The notes: a model not told the origin generated them from the sequence alone. Positions 12,320 to 22,878 are shown, counted from the stretch's first letter. The stretch: DNA of 64,000 nt from Adiantum capillus-veneris (GCA_014529385.2 CM043969.1:72504676-72568675); one strand, 5' to 3'. Numbers and translations are program-made.

Positions 12320-13515
12320 AGATCTCAAAAAGGAATTTCAATGTTTTTGAACCATTCCATATCTCAGCTCCATAGACCAATGCAGAGGCCACGAGAGTGT
12401 CAAAGAGCCTCAGCTTTGTCCGAGGCTCTTGAAATTGAACTTGTGAACACATCCTTTCCAATCTACCTAATGCCGCATGGGCTGTGGTCAATCTAGATGT
12501 GCTGCTCTCCTCAATGAAAATGTTGGTCCACTAAAAACCACTCCAAGTAAAGTGTAAGCATGTGTATACTCCACTACCTCCTGGCCGTATGTGAATGCGG
12601 ACGCTGACCTCTGATCCACTGTGGGGTGGTATTAAATACCATGACCTTGGTTTTACCAAGGTTGATAGACAAACCACTTTTATGGGCAAACCTATGCAAA
12701 GCATCCAAGTGACGATGCATTCCCTCCGGAGAGTCGGAGATCAACACAATATCATCAGCATATAACAATAGCGGAATACATGTCCCTGGTAGCTGAAACT
12801 TCATCCACATATATACCAAATAGTGTAGGAGAGAGCGGGCAGCCTTGTTTCACCCCAATAGTGGAGTGAACCAATGAAGATAGACCCTCTGAGGTGTGTA
12901 CATGCCCTACTACTGATCTGTACAATGCTATGATCCCCCAAATGAGCTCTGTGGGTACTCCCATCTCCTGTAATCTGCGCATCAATCTTGCTCTGGGTAC
13001 TATGTCAAATGCTTTGCGGAAGTCCAAAAAGCTACAATAGATCAGTCTCCCATGGGATCTGCCCTCCTTAATGATGGCCCTGAGTGTCAAGATATGGTCA
13101 AGAGTAGAAAAACCTCTCCTGAACCCTACCTGCCCAGTTGCACACACTCTACTCCAATAATAGAACTAATGACGATGACAAGACTAATAGAACTACTTAC
13201 AAATCAAACGTTGTCGTGATGTGGCACGTAATAGTGGGAACGAATGCTACAAGATCTATCTTGCAGCTTTTTAGATACATAAGTATATTTCCTATAATGT
13301 ACATATGCATATCTAAGTATAATAATAATCTTTCTATCTCATCCTATTATTTATCTCAAGGGTAACATATTCTTACGTTACCGCTAGAAAGTACTATGGG
13401 AAAAAGCGTCAATAGCTCAGCCTCTTTAACTTGTGGAAAAAAGCATTGGCTCTTTCTTTCTATAATCTCATTATCATGTCCCACCCTAGCTAGATCCGAC
13501 ATCCAGGGTAACTTT

Positions 13516-13595
<80 letters not shown>

Positions 13596-14240
13596 CTTTG
13601 CCCATCTACTCAGCTGCGGCTCAAGAATGGATGCGTACAATTGTACCTATGTGTGTCCAATCATGACAGTGCGATAATTCCCAGGCTCCATAGGGTCTCT
13701 TGACTTGAAGATAGGTACAATCGTAGATAGGCTCCAAGTATCAGGCAAGCCCTCACACATGGCACGGTTAAACATAACTGCTAGAAGCGCTGCTAGCAGA
13801 TCTTTGGCATGCATGAAATGCTTAGCCACTAAGCCATCATGATCATATGCTCTCCTAGTCCTCATCCTGTCAATGGTCTTCTTCACCATCTCAGCGGTGA
13901 AAAAAGCACATGTGTGTGGGCATGGATCGAGGGGGTCGGGAAGGGGCGGCTGTCCAGGAACTGTATACAAACATGATGCGTACTGACCCCAGGTCTTTGT
14001 AGAGGTAATGGTGAAGGGGGGGGGGGAAAGAGCCGCCATGCCTCACGCGAGTCTTGACTCAAGAATAGCTGGTATAGATCCTGCTCTAGTCGAGCCAAAA
14101 ATGCCCTCTTCTTCCGCCGCACTAGGCGTGGGAAGTCAATCTGTGACTGTCTGTGAGTGATGTCTCCCAAAAGCACCTCCCTCTGAAGTCTAGCTCTAGT
14201 CTGCCGGCATTCCTCATCATACCAGCTGTTTTGAGGCATG
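12320..14240 (-). pseudogene. LINE ORF2 linker and reverse transcriptase
   Basis: Segments in order are: SWYDEECRQTRARLQREVLL (13883-14239); DHDGLVAKHFMHAKDLLAAL and [20 protein letters not shown] (13647-14039); GQVGFRRGFSTLDHILTLRA, FLDFRKAFDIVPRARLM and KQGCPLSPTLFGIYVDE (12840-13147); and YADDIVLISDSPEGMHRHLD (about 12700-12780). A shifted frame continues with YTLLGVVFSGPTFS and TLVASALVYGAEIWNG. Catalytic YADD is intact, but stops, frameshifts and the 13155-13594 insertion disable the ORF. Confidence 0.88.
13155..13594. other. AT-rich insertion in the LINE RT, ending in a (TA)n tract
   Basis: LINE coding similarity stops at about 13594 (reading [15 protein letters not shown]) and resumes at about 13150 (VCATGQVGFRRG). 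The intervening 440 bp has no LINE similarity and ends in a (TA)n tract at 13518-13594. I found no terminal repeats or convincing target duplication, so the type is unknown. Confidence 0.65.
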
Positions 14241-14529
14241 CTCCAAGAACGGCGTGTCTACTCAGGTTGGGTGTGTGGGTATGCCTTTGCTGCTGCATCA
14301 TGTAATGTCTGTGTCAGTATAGTAGTAAGCTCCTCCAGAGGTCGCCCTGGCTCCTCAATGCATAGGCGTCTGTAGATCCCATTTATGTATACAAAATCTG
14401 TCTCCCGGTGAAGGTGTAGCGAGTAGGGGTTGCTACCCGAGGCCTGTGTGCTACATTGAACTGGAAAGAGATGGTCAACGACACAAGAGCATGAGCCACT
14501 GCCACCCCAACAGGTCTGGGCCCAACTAT

Positions 14530-15245
14530 GAGATCCTAGATACTAGAGATGAGGCTCGCCTGTTCCATGACATAATCCATTGTGGTGGCTCCATGTTTGT
14601 GTGGAAAGCATGTGAAAACTCCCGCAGTGGGAAATCTCTGTAGGCCATTCAAGATGGCCAATCCATGTGCAGTCCCCATGTCTATCAAGTGCCTTCCATG
14701 CTCAGTATGTTCCCCATTCTGTGATAGTCTGGATAGGCCCGTCTCTGCAACATCCAACTCTCTTATCATCTCCTCTGAAGTATCATAAAATATTGTGTGA
14801 TGATGGGCAGTCCTAGCATTGAAGTCCCCTAGAATAATAATGTCACCATGTCTAGAGAACTCCCATATGTGATCATCAAAAATAGAGAAGGTGGACTATC
14901 CTCTGGGTGGTGCATATACTGATGTACTCGGGGGAAAGCAGCAAATAGCAATGTAAGGATATCTGTCTGTCTCTGCTCTCAATCTCACCCACATGTACCT
15001 AGCTTGCTCATCCCTGCAGGCTATATGTATCAATGGCTGCAACTCCTCCCTGAATAACACTGCCACTCCTCCTGAGCCCCGCCCTCTGTGCTCTGATCGT
15101 GTCTCATGTCTACAGGCTGTCTCCCATCTAAATCCACTAATGTGAGGCATAGACTGCCCAGGGGCCTGATGTGTCTCAGAGTAGAAGATGATGTCTCTCC
15201 CGGTAAACCAGGTGGCAACTTTGAGTGTGGTCCCATAGGCCTCAC
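14530..15245 (-). pseudogene. LINE ORF2 endonuclease domain (APE type)
   Basis: Motifs in order on the minus strand are: a start resembling LRVATWFTGRDIIFYSETH (shifted frame) with the catalytic-type SETH; GGVAVLFREELQPL; a hydrophobic YIAICCFPPSTSVYAPPRG segment; LGDFNARTAHH (about 14815-14850), the diagnostic GDFNA motif; and a C-terminal TTMDYVMEQ. Several frameshifts split the domain, so it is inactive as it stands. Confidence 0.85.
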
Positions 15246-15249
15246 ATCA

Positions 15250-15681
15250 TCATGTGGAGCGTCGCTCCAATATCACCACTCTTCCATCTCGGTAAAAAGC
15301 AATCTTACCTTTTTCCCTTGCTGCTCTAATCTTTGGCATTACCTCTTGCATATGGTCTATCTGTGAGAGGGTAAGGTCATCCCCGAGAAAGATACCCGTC
15401 TTCTTAGGAGTTGGTCTCTTCTTCAAAAAGTCCTCTTTTGCTTCCATGGAGGGAAAACGAAGGATGAGTGCCCTTTCTTTCGAGGTTTCCCCCTTGCTCC
15501 CATTTTTCTTGTTGCCCACTCTCCAAGCTCTTGAGTGCATCAGCTCATGAACCCCCATCAAAGCCATGAGTTCTTTTACCTCTTTGTCTACATTATCTTT
15601 GTCTATAAGGCCGCAAATTCTCCCATGTAGAGAGCGTACACGTCTTCTTTGGTGCTCTGCTAGTGTTAGGTTGATAATGGT
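15250..15681 (-). pseudogene. LINE ORF1, C-terminal half
   Basis: The frame reads INLTLAEHQRRRVRSLHGRI ... RALILRFPSMEAKEDFLKKR ... LTLSQIDHMQEVMPKIRAAR ... GRVVILERRST. The basic C-terminal region resembles an RRM/CTD-like nucleic-acid-binding portion of a LINE ORF1. It is in phase with the N-terminal half across the ATGGT duplication. A Met-initiated version begins inside the inserted LTR and is artificial. The stop lies just before the ORF2 endonuclease. Confidence 0.78.
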
Positions 15682-16252
15682 TGTAACAGACTTGGACACT
15701 CCAAGTCAAGAATCAACTGCGACAGCACCAAATAACCACTTCAAAACAATTCACAGATCACAATAGATTTGCACTGGCCCGGCGGAGTTCCGTGCCTAGA
15801 GATATTGGCCCCAAAGACTGGCGCCCCTTTCGGTATTTCTTTTTATATTAATCAATCATCAAAGTACAAAAGAGCGGTTAGGGTTTCACTCTCAGACTCT
15901 GCGTCCAGATGCTCTGAGAAGTGAGGCCCTCACCACTAATTTAAAGGTTACAAGGGATGCCCAAAAGCAGAGCCCCAAAAGCTTCAAATCAAAAGCAATT
16001 GCTCTCTCTCTCTCACAGAGAGTCAAAACATGAAAGCAAAAGCATTCTCTCTCTCTTTCTCATTTAAGTAGAGAAAAAGCGAAATTTGCGTCGCTCATCA
16101 TTTTCCAAATTTAAAAAATAAAATAAAAAAATTTCAGCCTCCGCGATTTCCGGAAATTAGGGTTTCTGGCAGAAATTAGGGTTTGCAGGAATTTTAGGGT
16201 TTCTGGCAGAAATTAGGGTTTCTGCTGTCCGCCACGTCATCACTTTGTGACA
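15682..16252 (-). repeat. Element 1 left LTR (3' LTR)
   Basis: It has TG...CA termini and is flanked on the left by the ATGGT target duplication. The shared block reading GGCGCCCCTTTCGGTATTTC lies at about 15820. A U3 cluster of TTAGGGTTT units lies at 16148-16222. It is 571 bp, against 569 bp for its partner. Confidence 0.95.
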
Positions 16253-16268
16253 TACCCCCCTCTTGAAA
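16253..16268 (-). promoter_or_regulatory. Polypurine tract (element 1)
   Basis: In element orientation TTTCAAGAGGGGGGTA immediately precedes the 3' LTR. The same tract is present beside the LTRs of elements 2, 3 and 6. Confidence 0.9.
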
Positions 16269-16855
16269 GCATTGTAATCGACCGCGATTACGCCTGCAAA
16301 ACCGACAAAAGCCATAAACCGTCTTAGCAGACACTGACTGTTAGTACCTACGTACTAGGAACACATCTAGCACATGTACAAAATCGACAGTCACATCACA
16401 CGACATCACAGGACATCACCAGACATCACAGGACATCACATGACATTCAACATTCATTCGGATCTTAGACCATGATTTATCGGCAATGTAGCTAGCAATC
16501 ACATCTAGGTCCAATCGGGACCTCATTGATGTCCGATTGACTAACCCCTATTGCAACCATGTCTATTCGAGATCAATCAGACCAAAATGCTGCAGTCATT
16601 TCGGCTATCAGTTCCTGCACTCACAAGAAGTCAAGAACAAATCAGTATCATAATCAGGAATTCCATTTCATAAAGTCATCCAGCAGAATACTGTCAGCTC
16701 TCTGTATCCCTGAAGCTCAAAGAGACATCAGTGACTTTAGTATCAAAATCGAGGCATCTGTTGACAAAGGAGTGGAGTAACTCCCCTCTTGTGCATCCCA
16801 CTGCACCAGATCTTCGGCCAAGCTGAATTCTTGGTTCCATTTGGAGTAGACTATG
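16269..16855 (-). other. Element 1 3' untranslated region
   Basis: This is noncoding sequence between pol and the PPT. It contains four to five short direct repeats of a (G/C)ACATCAC(A/C)(G/C)GACATCAC type at about 16390-16445. A homologous segment follows pol in element 3 (57418-58003). No envelope gene is present. Confidence 0.7.
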
Positions 16856-19371
16856 CTAAACCAAAAGCATCGAGGTAAAGTTCACAATCTGAGGAGTATC
16901 TGCTAGGTCCTCCTCCTCCATCCACTTCGCATCAAGTGTAGGATAATTCTTGAACTTAACCAAGAACCGCCTTCGGACTTTATCCTTATTCTTCGTATCC
17001 TTATGTGCCAAAATCTGTTCAGGAACAAGGATCTCCTCGTTTTCTTCCACTTCGGGTTGCTCATCAGGCTCCCCATCATCAGGCACATCACCTTTAAAAG
17101 GTTTCAAGAGATTCACATGAAATGCATTGTGAATCCTCCAAGTATCTGGCAGTTTCAGTCGGAAGGAGACTTCATTTATCTTTTCAGTAATCTGGAAAGG
17201 GCCGTAGTATCGCATACTAAGCTTTGGAAACAGGCTCTCCTTTCCCTTGTTCTTTCGTAGGCGTGCCTTCTCAAAACGTAAGAGCACCCAATCATCCTCC
17301 TTCAATTTCATGTCGCGACGATGGCGATCCGCTGCCTTTTTCTGTCGTTCTTGAGACTTCTGCAAAGTCTCGCGAACCTTGGCAAAAGCCGTATCTAGAT
17401 CTCGCGTATATTCATCTGCTTCAAAGATCTTATCTTTCGTGCTCAGGAAGGGTGGAACCTTTGCAGCACCTTCAACAATCTCAAATGGCGCCTTCCCCGT
17501 CGACGAGTGTATCGTGTTATTGTAGGCAAATTCCACCAAAGGTAAATATCTTTCCCATTGAGTCTTCTGATCTGAGATATAAGACTTCAATAAATCTAGA
17601 ACCACTGAATTGGCAATCTCGGATTGCCCATCAGTCTGCGGGTGGAACGATGACAAGAACTGCAACCGCGTGCCAATGTTCTCCCAAATTGCCTTCCAAA
17701 ACAAACTCGTAAATCTGGGGTCTCTGTCGGAGACAATTGTCTCAGGCATGCCATGTAATCTGAAAATCTGGGCCACAAACAGTCTCGCTAAGTGATCCGG
17801 CTTGACTGTTTTCTTCACTGGAATGAAATGAGCCTGTTTGCTGAATCTGTCAATAACAGTCCAGATACCATCGTGACCACTCTGTGTTCTCGGGAGATCA
17901 AAAATGAAATCCATCGCTATACTTTCCCAGGGGCGGGTGGGTATGGGTAAAGGCTGTAACAATCCCTGTGCTTTATGCCTGTTAAACTTGACCTTCTGGC
18001 ATACCAAGCAACTGCGCACAAACTCTTCCACATCTTTCTTGAGTCTCGGCCAAAAGAAATATCTCTCTACCCCTTTCATGGTGGTAGCAATGCCGCGGTG
18101 ACCCGTAAAAGGTGGACAATGGCATTCAGTCATAACCTTTTCCCTCAACGGCTGTGTAACGCACAACATAGTCTTTTTCATCAAGTAGCCTTCCCGAAGG
18201 GAGTATCCAGCTACTATCTCCCCATCCCGTATCCGTGTGAAAATATCTGCAAAATCTGTATCTGTGGCATACTGATTGACCATATCCTCGAAGCTCCTAT
18301 GATGTATCGCGGAAATAGCCAGAACCAACGGTTTCCGAGACAAAGCATCTGCCACCACATTCTTCTGTCCCTGCACATGGACAATCTGGAAGTGGAACTG
18401 TGACAAGATGTTCGCCCACCACATCTGTTTTTCCGAAAGCTGCTTCTGTGACAAGAAGTAGCGCAAACTCTGATGGTCTGTAAAGACAGTAAAATCCGCT
18501 CCGAGTAGGTAATGCCGCCACTGAGTAAGAGCATGGATAACGGCCAAAAGCTCTTTCTCATAGATCTGTGCTGTCATCTCCGGCCTAGAGAACAAACGGC
18601 TCTTGTAAGCTATGACATGGCCTTCTTGCATCAAGACCGCACCCAGACTACGACCACAAGCATCACAAAATACTTCAAATGACTTCTGCAAGTCCGGCAA
18701 AGTCAAAATAGGTCCCGTAGTCAATTTCTCTCTCAACGTCTGAAAGGCAGTCACCTCTTGGGGTCCCCACGAAAAAGGTACTCCTTTCTGTGTCAAGATA
18801 TGCAAAGGGGAAGCAACCTCTGCAAACTTTCGTATGAACTGCCTGTAGTACGAACACAGTCCCAAGAAGCTTTTAACTTCATGGACATTCTTCAAGTCGG
18901 GCCAATTACGGATAGTCTCTATCTTGGCCGGATCCATTTGCACTCCTGCGGTTGACACAATGTGTCCCAAAAAGTGTATCTCTGGTAGGAAAAATTCACT
19001 TTTCTTTGCATTAATCACTAACTTGTGATCTCGTAATGCTTGAAAGATCTGAAGCAGATGATCTCTGTGTTCTGTCTCATTCTTGGAGAAAACAATGATG
19101 TCGTCAAAGAAAGTGCCAACAAATAGCCTGTACTCTCGAAAAATCCTATCCATCATCCGGTTAAATGTCGCAGGAGCATTGGTTAAGCCAAAAGGCATCA
19201 CCAAAAACTCAAATAACCCAAAAGTCGTCCGAAAAGCTGTCTTGTAGACGTCTCCCGGTGCTTTTCTGATCTGATGATATCCACTCTTCAAGTCAATCCT
19301 GCTAAAACATGAGGATCCCTGTAACCTGTCGAGTATATCATCGATCCTAGGAATCGGAAATCTGTTCTTGA
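16856..19371 (-). CDS. Element 1 Pol: RT, RNase H, integrase, chromodomain
   Basis: Downstream of the deletion the frame is open for about 840 residues. RT motifs are RIDLKSGYHQIR, FGLTNAPATF and catalytic FFDD (about residues 104-107 of the open frame). RNase H has FCDACG, YEKELLAVIHAL, FTDHQSLRYF and ADALSRKP. Integrase has the zinc region (TGHRGI ... CLVCQKVKF), MDFIFDLP, VSDRDPRF and HPQTDGQSEIAN. The C-terminus has a chromodomain-like RRRFLVKFKNYPTLDAKW. A one-base loss near 16886 changes the last ten residues compared with element 3. RT lacks its N-terminal motif because of the deletion. Confidence 0.93.
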
Positions 19372-20844
19372 CATTCTCCAAGATCTGTCTTTCTTCAAAA
19401 CCAACAATACTGGAGAGCAATACGGTGAAGTACTAGGCTGGACAAGACCCTTTTCCAAGAGGTCTTTCACTTGGTTCATAATCTCTTCATTCTGTGCTCG
19501 GCTCACACGGTAGGGTGGCCAGTTCGGTGGTGTACTACCAGGTATCAGATCAATGGTATGATCTTCAGGACGAGCAGGTGGTAACTCTCCTGGCAGGCCT
19601 TCTGAGAAGCAATCGGCGTGAGAGTGTAGAAAATCTTGGCGTTCTTTATCAAGTTTAGACATATTTGTCCTATCATCATCACTCAACTCTTTCATAAAGA
19701 TCGAGTAAACAAACAGACTGGATTTCATTAATTTTGAAATGGCCGAAGCCGATATAATAGGGACAGACTCGCCCTTCAGTTTAATATCAAGTACAATTGT
19801 TCTGCCCTTTTCTGTAGTCAAAGTTGCTTTTCTCGCCCGATAATCGACCACGGCGTTGTTCTTGTGGTACCAGGGAATCCCTAAGAGAACATCACAACCC
19901 TCCAAAGGCATTATGAAGAAGTCCTCATGCCCCAAATACCCCTGACAATGCAACCGAAGTTTGCCAATGACAGGTGTAATGGCTACGTCCTTGCCGGGTG
20001 CCGCTAGAACTGCCTCTGCAAGTGGTCCCATCCGATCGGGAGTAATCTCGAGCCGCGCCGCCAATTCCGGTGAAATGAAGTTGGCCTTGGCTCCTCCATC
20101 AAAGAAAATCAGGGCCTCTTGATCTTTCACTTTGCCCCAAGCTCGGCAAAGTTCTGTATTCTCATCCATGGTGTCGGGATCAGTACCCACACAATCTGGA
20201 ACCAGTCCTGTTTTCATCTTGCCTTTTCGTACACGGTCCTCAGTTGCTCTCGAACTCTCAGGCCTTTCGTCGTCCTTGTCATTCTGTTCTTTCTGTGCCT
20301 TTTTAGGGCACTTCGCGGAGATATATCCAGTTTCCCCGCATCCAAAGCACTTCCTCTCCCTGATGTAGCGAGTCCGCTCCTGAGGAGTAAGTCTGGGTCG
20401 TGCATCCTTTTTCTCTGGGTTGCTCTTTCTTTTTCTACTTTCATTCCCAGAAGTCTGTCCGGTTCGTTGTGTCGTGACCTCATCTGTGGGGTAGGTCAGA
20501 CTGCCAGAGTGAATTGCAAAGCCCCGCTTCGCATGACTCATCAACTCCTGAATAGAAGCTGACTTCTGTTCCAAGCAGTGGTCTCGGATCTCTGTAGGTA
20601 GACCCAATGTAAACCGCTCAATCTGTTCTCTGAACGAGATCTTCTTGAATGAAGAGGCAGATAGAAAAGAGTTCCAAAATCTTTCACAGTAAGAATTCAC
20701 TGTATCGCTCTTGGTCATCCGGAGATGGTTCCAAGCGGCTCGTATATCTCGCTCAAACTCTTGAGTCAACCAAGAAGAAATAAAAAGCCTCTTGAATTTC
20801 AGCCATGTAATTGGCACAGTCTTGCTTAATAGAAGCGTGGACCA
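19372..20844 (-). CDS. Element 1 Gag C-terminus, protease and start of RT (interrupted)
   Basis: The frame carries capsid helices (WLKFKRLFISSWLTQEF ... EQIERFTLGLPTEIRDHCLE), a zinc-knuckle-like CFGCGETGYISAKC near 20330 in which the usual His is Tyr, and a retropepsin-like domain with FFDGGAKANFISPELA and later LLGIPW. It ends at the start of RT (SPYCSPVLLVLKKD). At about 19371 a 34-bp deletion relative to element 3 removes the segment encoding the IDYRALNKIT motif and shifts the frame. Confidence 0.85.
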
Positions 20845-21780
20845 TCAAGTGTGAGCATTCCCCTTAAAATAAGAGGCAGCTCTCCGAATCTTGGAGTGCT
20901 CTGAATAGCGTCCTCCCGCGAAAGCGATGTCAAACTGTTGTATAAAAGACAAAGCCTTTGAAGCATCGGAGTATCCCGAAAAAGTATCAAACTTAAGTGC
21001 TTGGCCACCTTCCTTAAACTCTTGGACTTTCTTGCTTTTATCTTCGAGAAAGTCATACTGGTTGGGTATGTAAAAATTCCTCTTGTTTGCATAAAAGTTT
21101 CCGTTGTCAGAGTCTGAACTGTCCGTAGACGAGTCCTCTGTAGAAGTGTCACTCACTGGGCGAGACCTAGATTTCCTTGCCTTTTTCTTGCCCTTTCCGA
21201 AGCGTTGTTTCTTGCTTTGCTTTTTGCTTTTCCTGTCTTCTTCGCTCGAGTCTGAAGAGCTAGAAGAACTGTCAGAAGAAGAAGAAGAAGAACTGGGTAG
21301 GCCTTCAAACTTGACGTGCTTCTTCAGTTTCTTTGCTTTGTCGAATGTCGACTGACGACCCAAATATCCCGGGAAGTCAGTACCTTTGTTCTGCTTTTTG
21401 CCGTGCTTTTTGCCTTTCTTTTGCACGTCGAAAAGCTGAGCAATCCGTGCATCAACCACGTTCTCCAGTTCCTTCTCCGTATATTTCTTGGAGGCAGAAG
21501 GTTTCTTGAGAGCGGGTTTCGGGAGTGGTGTTGTGGTTCTCTGCCACTCCCTCTGTACCTCTTCCAAAGAGGTCTGGTTCATATATTTTGCCATCTTCGG
21601 GTCCTTGGCAAAATTGAGCATCATCTTTGTTGCATCACCAATCAATTGACGACGCTCCATCTCTCTTTGCTCCGCCTGAGTAGGCCGAGGCGGGCCATAC
21701 TCTTTGTCTGAATCTTCGTTGTGATCCCAGCCCGCATCTCCAGATGCAGAGGGAGTCGACTGATCATTGCCTGAAGCCAT
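20845..21780 (-). CDS. Element 1 Gag, N-terminal part, ended by an in-frame TGA
   Basis: The start is Met at 21778-21780 (MASGNDQSTPSASGD). Next are a basic and acidic region with a long Ser tract (SSSSSSSDSSSSSSDSSEED) and then the capsid-like segment ALKFDTFSGYSDASKALSFI to FKGNAHT. The TGA at 20845-20847 stands where element 3 has TGG (ARTWWSTLL), so it is a simple nonsense mutation. The frame continues open past it into WLKFKRLFISSW. A longer frame starting inside the LTR is not used, because the MASG start follows the primer site. Confidence 0.85.
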   Translation of the reverse strand: MASGNDQSTPSASGDAGWDHNEDSDKEYGPPRPTQAEQREMERRQLIGDATKMMLNFAKDPKMAKYMNQTSLEEVQREWQRTTTPLPKPALKKPSASKKYTEKELENVVDARIAQLFDVQKKGKKHGKKQNKGTDFPGYLGRQSTFDKAKKLKKHVKFEGLPSSSSSSSDSSSSSSDSSEEDRKSKKQSKKQRFGKGKKKARKSRSRPVSDTSTEDSSTDSSDSDNGNFYANKRNFYIPNQYDFLEDKSKKVQEFKEGGQALKFDTFSGYSDASKALSFIQQFDIAFAGGRYSEHSKIRRAASYFKGNAHT

Positions 21781-21838
21781 AGGTGCCGCGGAAAAAAATT
21801 TCGGGGATCGGATTTCCCGTAGAAGAGAAATCGGCCGT

Positions 21839-21850
21839 GCTCTGATACCA
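21839..21850 (-). promoter_or_regulatory. Primer binding site, initiator tRNA-Met type (element 1)
   Basis: On the minus strand the LTR terminus ...TCTGTTACA is followed after one base by TGGTATCAGAGC, complementary to the 3' end of initiator tRNA-Met. Confidence 0.92.
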
Positions 21851-21851
21851 C

Positions 21852-22420
21852 TGTAACAGACTTGGACACTCAAGTCAAGAATCAACCGCGACAACACCAA
21901 ATAACCACTTCAAAACAATTCACAGATCACAATAGATTTGCACTGGCCCGGCGGAGTTCCGTGCCTAGAGATATTGGCCCCAAAGACTGGCGCCCCTTTC
22001 GGTATTTCTTTTTATATTAATCAATCATCAAAGTACAAAAGAGCGGTTAGGGTTTCACTCTCAAACTCTGTGTCCAGATGCTCTGAGAAGTGAGGCCCTC
22101 ACCACTAATTTAAAGGTTACAAGGGATGCCCAAAAGCAGAGCCCCAAAAGCTTCAAATCAAAAGCAATTGCTCTCTCTCTCTCACAGAGAGTCAAAACAT
22201 GAAAGAAAAGCATTCTCTCTCTCTTTCTCATTTAAGTAGAGAAAAAGCGAAATTTGCGTCGCTCATCATTTTCCAAATTTAAAAAAAAAAATAAAAAAAT
22301 TTCAGCCTCCGCGATTTCCGGAAATTAGGGTTTCTGGCAGAAATTAGGGTTTGCAGGAATTTTAGGGTTTCTAGCAGAAATTAGGGTTTCTGCTGTCCGC
22401 CACGTCATCACTTTGTGACA
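21852..22420 (-). repeat. Element 1 right LTR (5' LTR)
   Basis: This is the partner of the LTR at 15682, with small differences (for example CTCAAACTCTGTGTCC against CTCAGACTCTGCGTCC, and GAAAGAAAAG against GAAAGCAAAAG). It is followed on the right by target duplication ATGGT. In element orientation it starts the transcript-proximal end. Confidence 0.95.
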
Positions 22421-22878
22421 ATGGTGGGTGTGGACGTTGTTTCCTTGCTTTTCCCTTTCTTGGCAACCTCAATCCATTTCTCAGCCTCATCTGCTTTGTG
22501 TTGAGTCTTTGTAATAATGTCCACCCATGAAGTCGTCATTTCTTTATGCTGCACTTCCCCCTCTTTGATGGCTCGCACTTGCTCTTTGATTGTGTTGAGT
22601 TCTTCTATTACAGAGGTTTGCAATTCTCCCTCTTCAAGCGTGTTTCGTGATCGTGCCTCAGCGAGCTCCTTCTTGAGTGACGCAATCTCTTCGTCTTGGG
22701 CCGTCACACGATCTCCCATTGCAGTAATCTTGCTTTCTTGGGCCAAAACGCGATCTTCGAGCATTTTTGTTGTCCCTAATAGGTTGCGGTTGATCTTGTT
22801 AATGGTTTCGGTCATTTCTCCTTTGCACTTTTGAACCGCATCTTCTAAGGGGTCGGGCTTATCATTCTGCTTCCTCAT
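22421..22878 (-). pseudogene. LINE ORF1, N-terminal half (coiled coil)
   Basis: The frame starts at a Met at 22878 and encodes a charged, helical protein with heptad-like spacing (KMLEDRVLAQESKITAMGDR then VTAQDEEIASLKKELAEA), typical of a LINE ORF1 coiled-coil segment. It reaches the insertion site at 22421-22425 (ATGGT). The frame that appears to continue to a stop in the LTR is an artefact of the insertion. Removing the element would reconnect the frame with the half at 15250-15681. Confidence 0.8.

Larger units (their letters stand above)
15682..22420 (-). mobile_element. Element 1: Ty3/gypsy chromovirus, near full length
   Basis: This 6.74-kb element has LTRs of 571 bp (15682-16252) and 569 bp (21852-22420), which begin TGTCACAAAG and end TCTGTTACA in element orientation. 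It is flanked by perfect 5-bp duplications ATGGT (15677-15681 and 22421-22425). It has a tRNA-Met primer site, a PPT, and a single gag-pol frame of gag, protease, RT, RNase H, integrase and chromodomain. By eye the LTRs differ at only about ten places, so the insertion is recent. One in-frame TGA in gag and a 34-bp deletion in RT make this copy unable to encode a complete polyprotein. Confidence 0.95.

Noticed and set aside
15250-15699. A complete 149-codon gene starting MSKSVTT
   Set aside because: The first six codons lie in the inserted LTR of element 1; the rest is the second half of the interrupted LINE ORF1.
16148-16222. TTAGGGTTT units considered as an interstitial telomere
   Set aside because: Units are separated by 10-18 bp of LTR-specific spacer and recur at the same LTR position; they fit U3 telo-boxes better than a telomere array.
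17224-17712. Long plus-strand frames opposite pol (for example 17224-17712, 17975-18403, 37701-38144)
   Set aside because: They are antisense shadows of conserved pol codons, with no recognisable protein of their own.
20845-21900. Element 1 gag start taken at 21900
   Set aside because: That start lies inside the LTR; the Met at 21780, downstream of the primer site, is the sensible start.
16856-22420. Envelope gene or retrovirus-like third ORF between pol and the 3' LTR
   Set aside because: The 580-bp interval is noncoding with short repeats; no signal peptide or transmembrane frame is present in any of the chromoviruses here.
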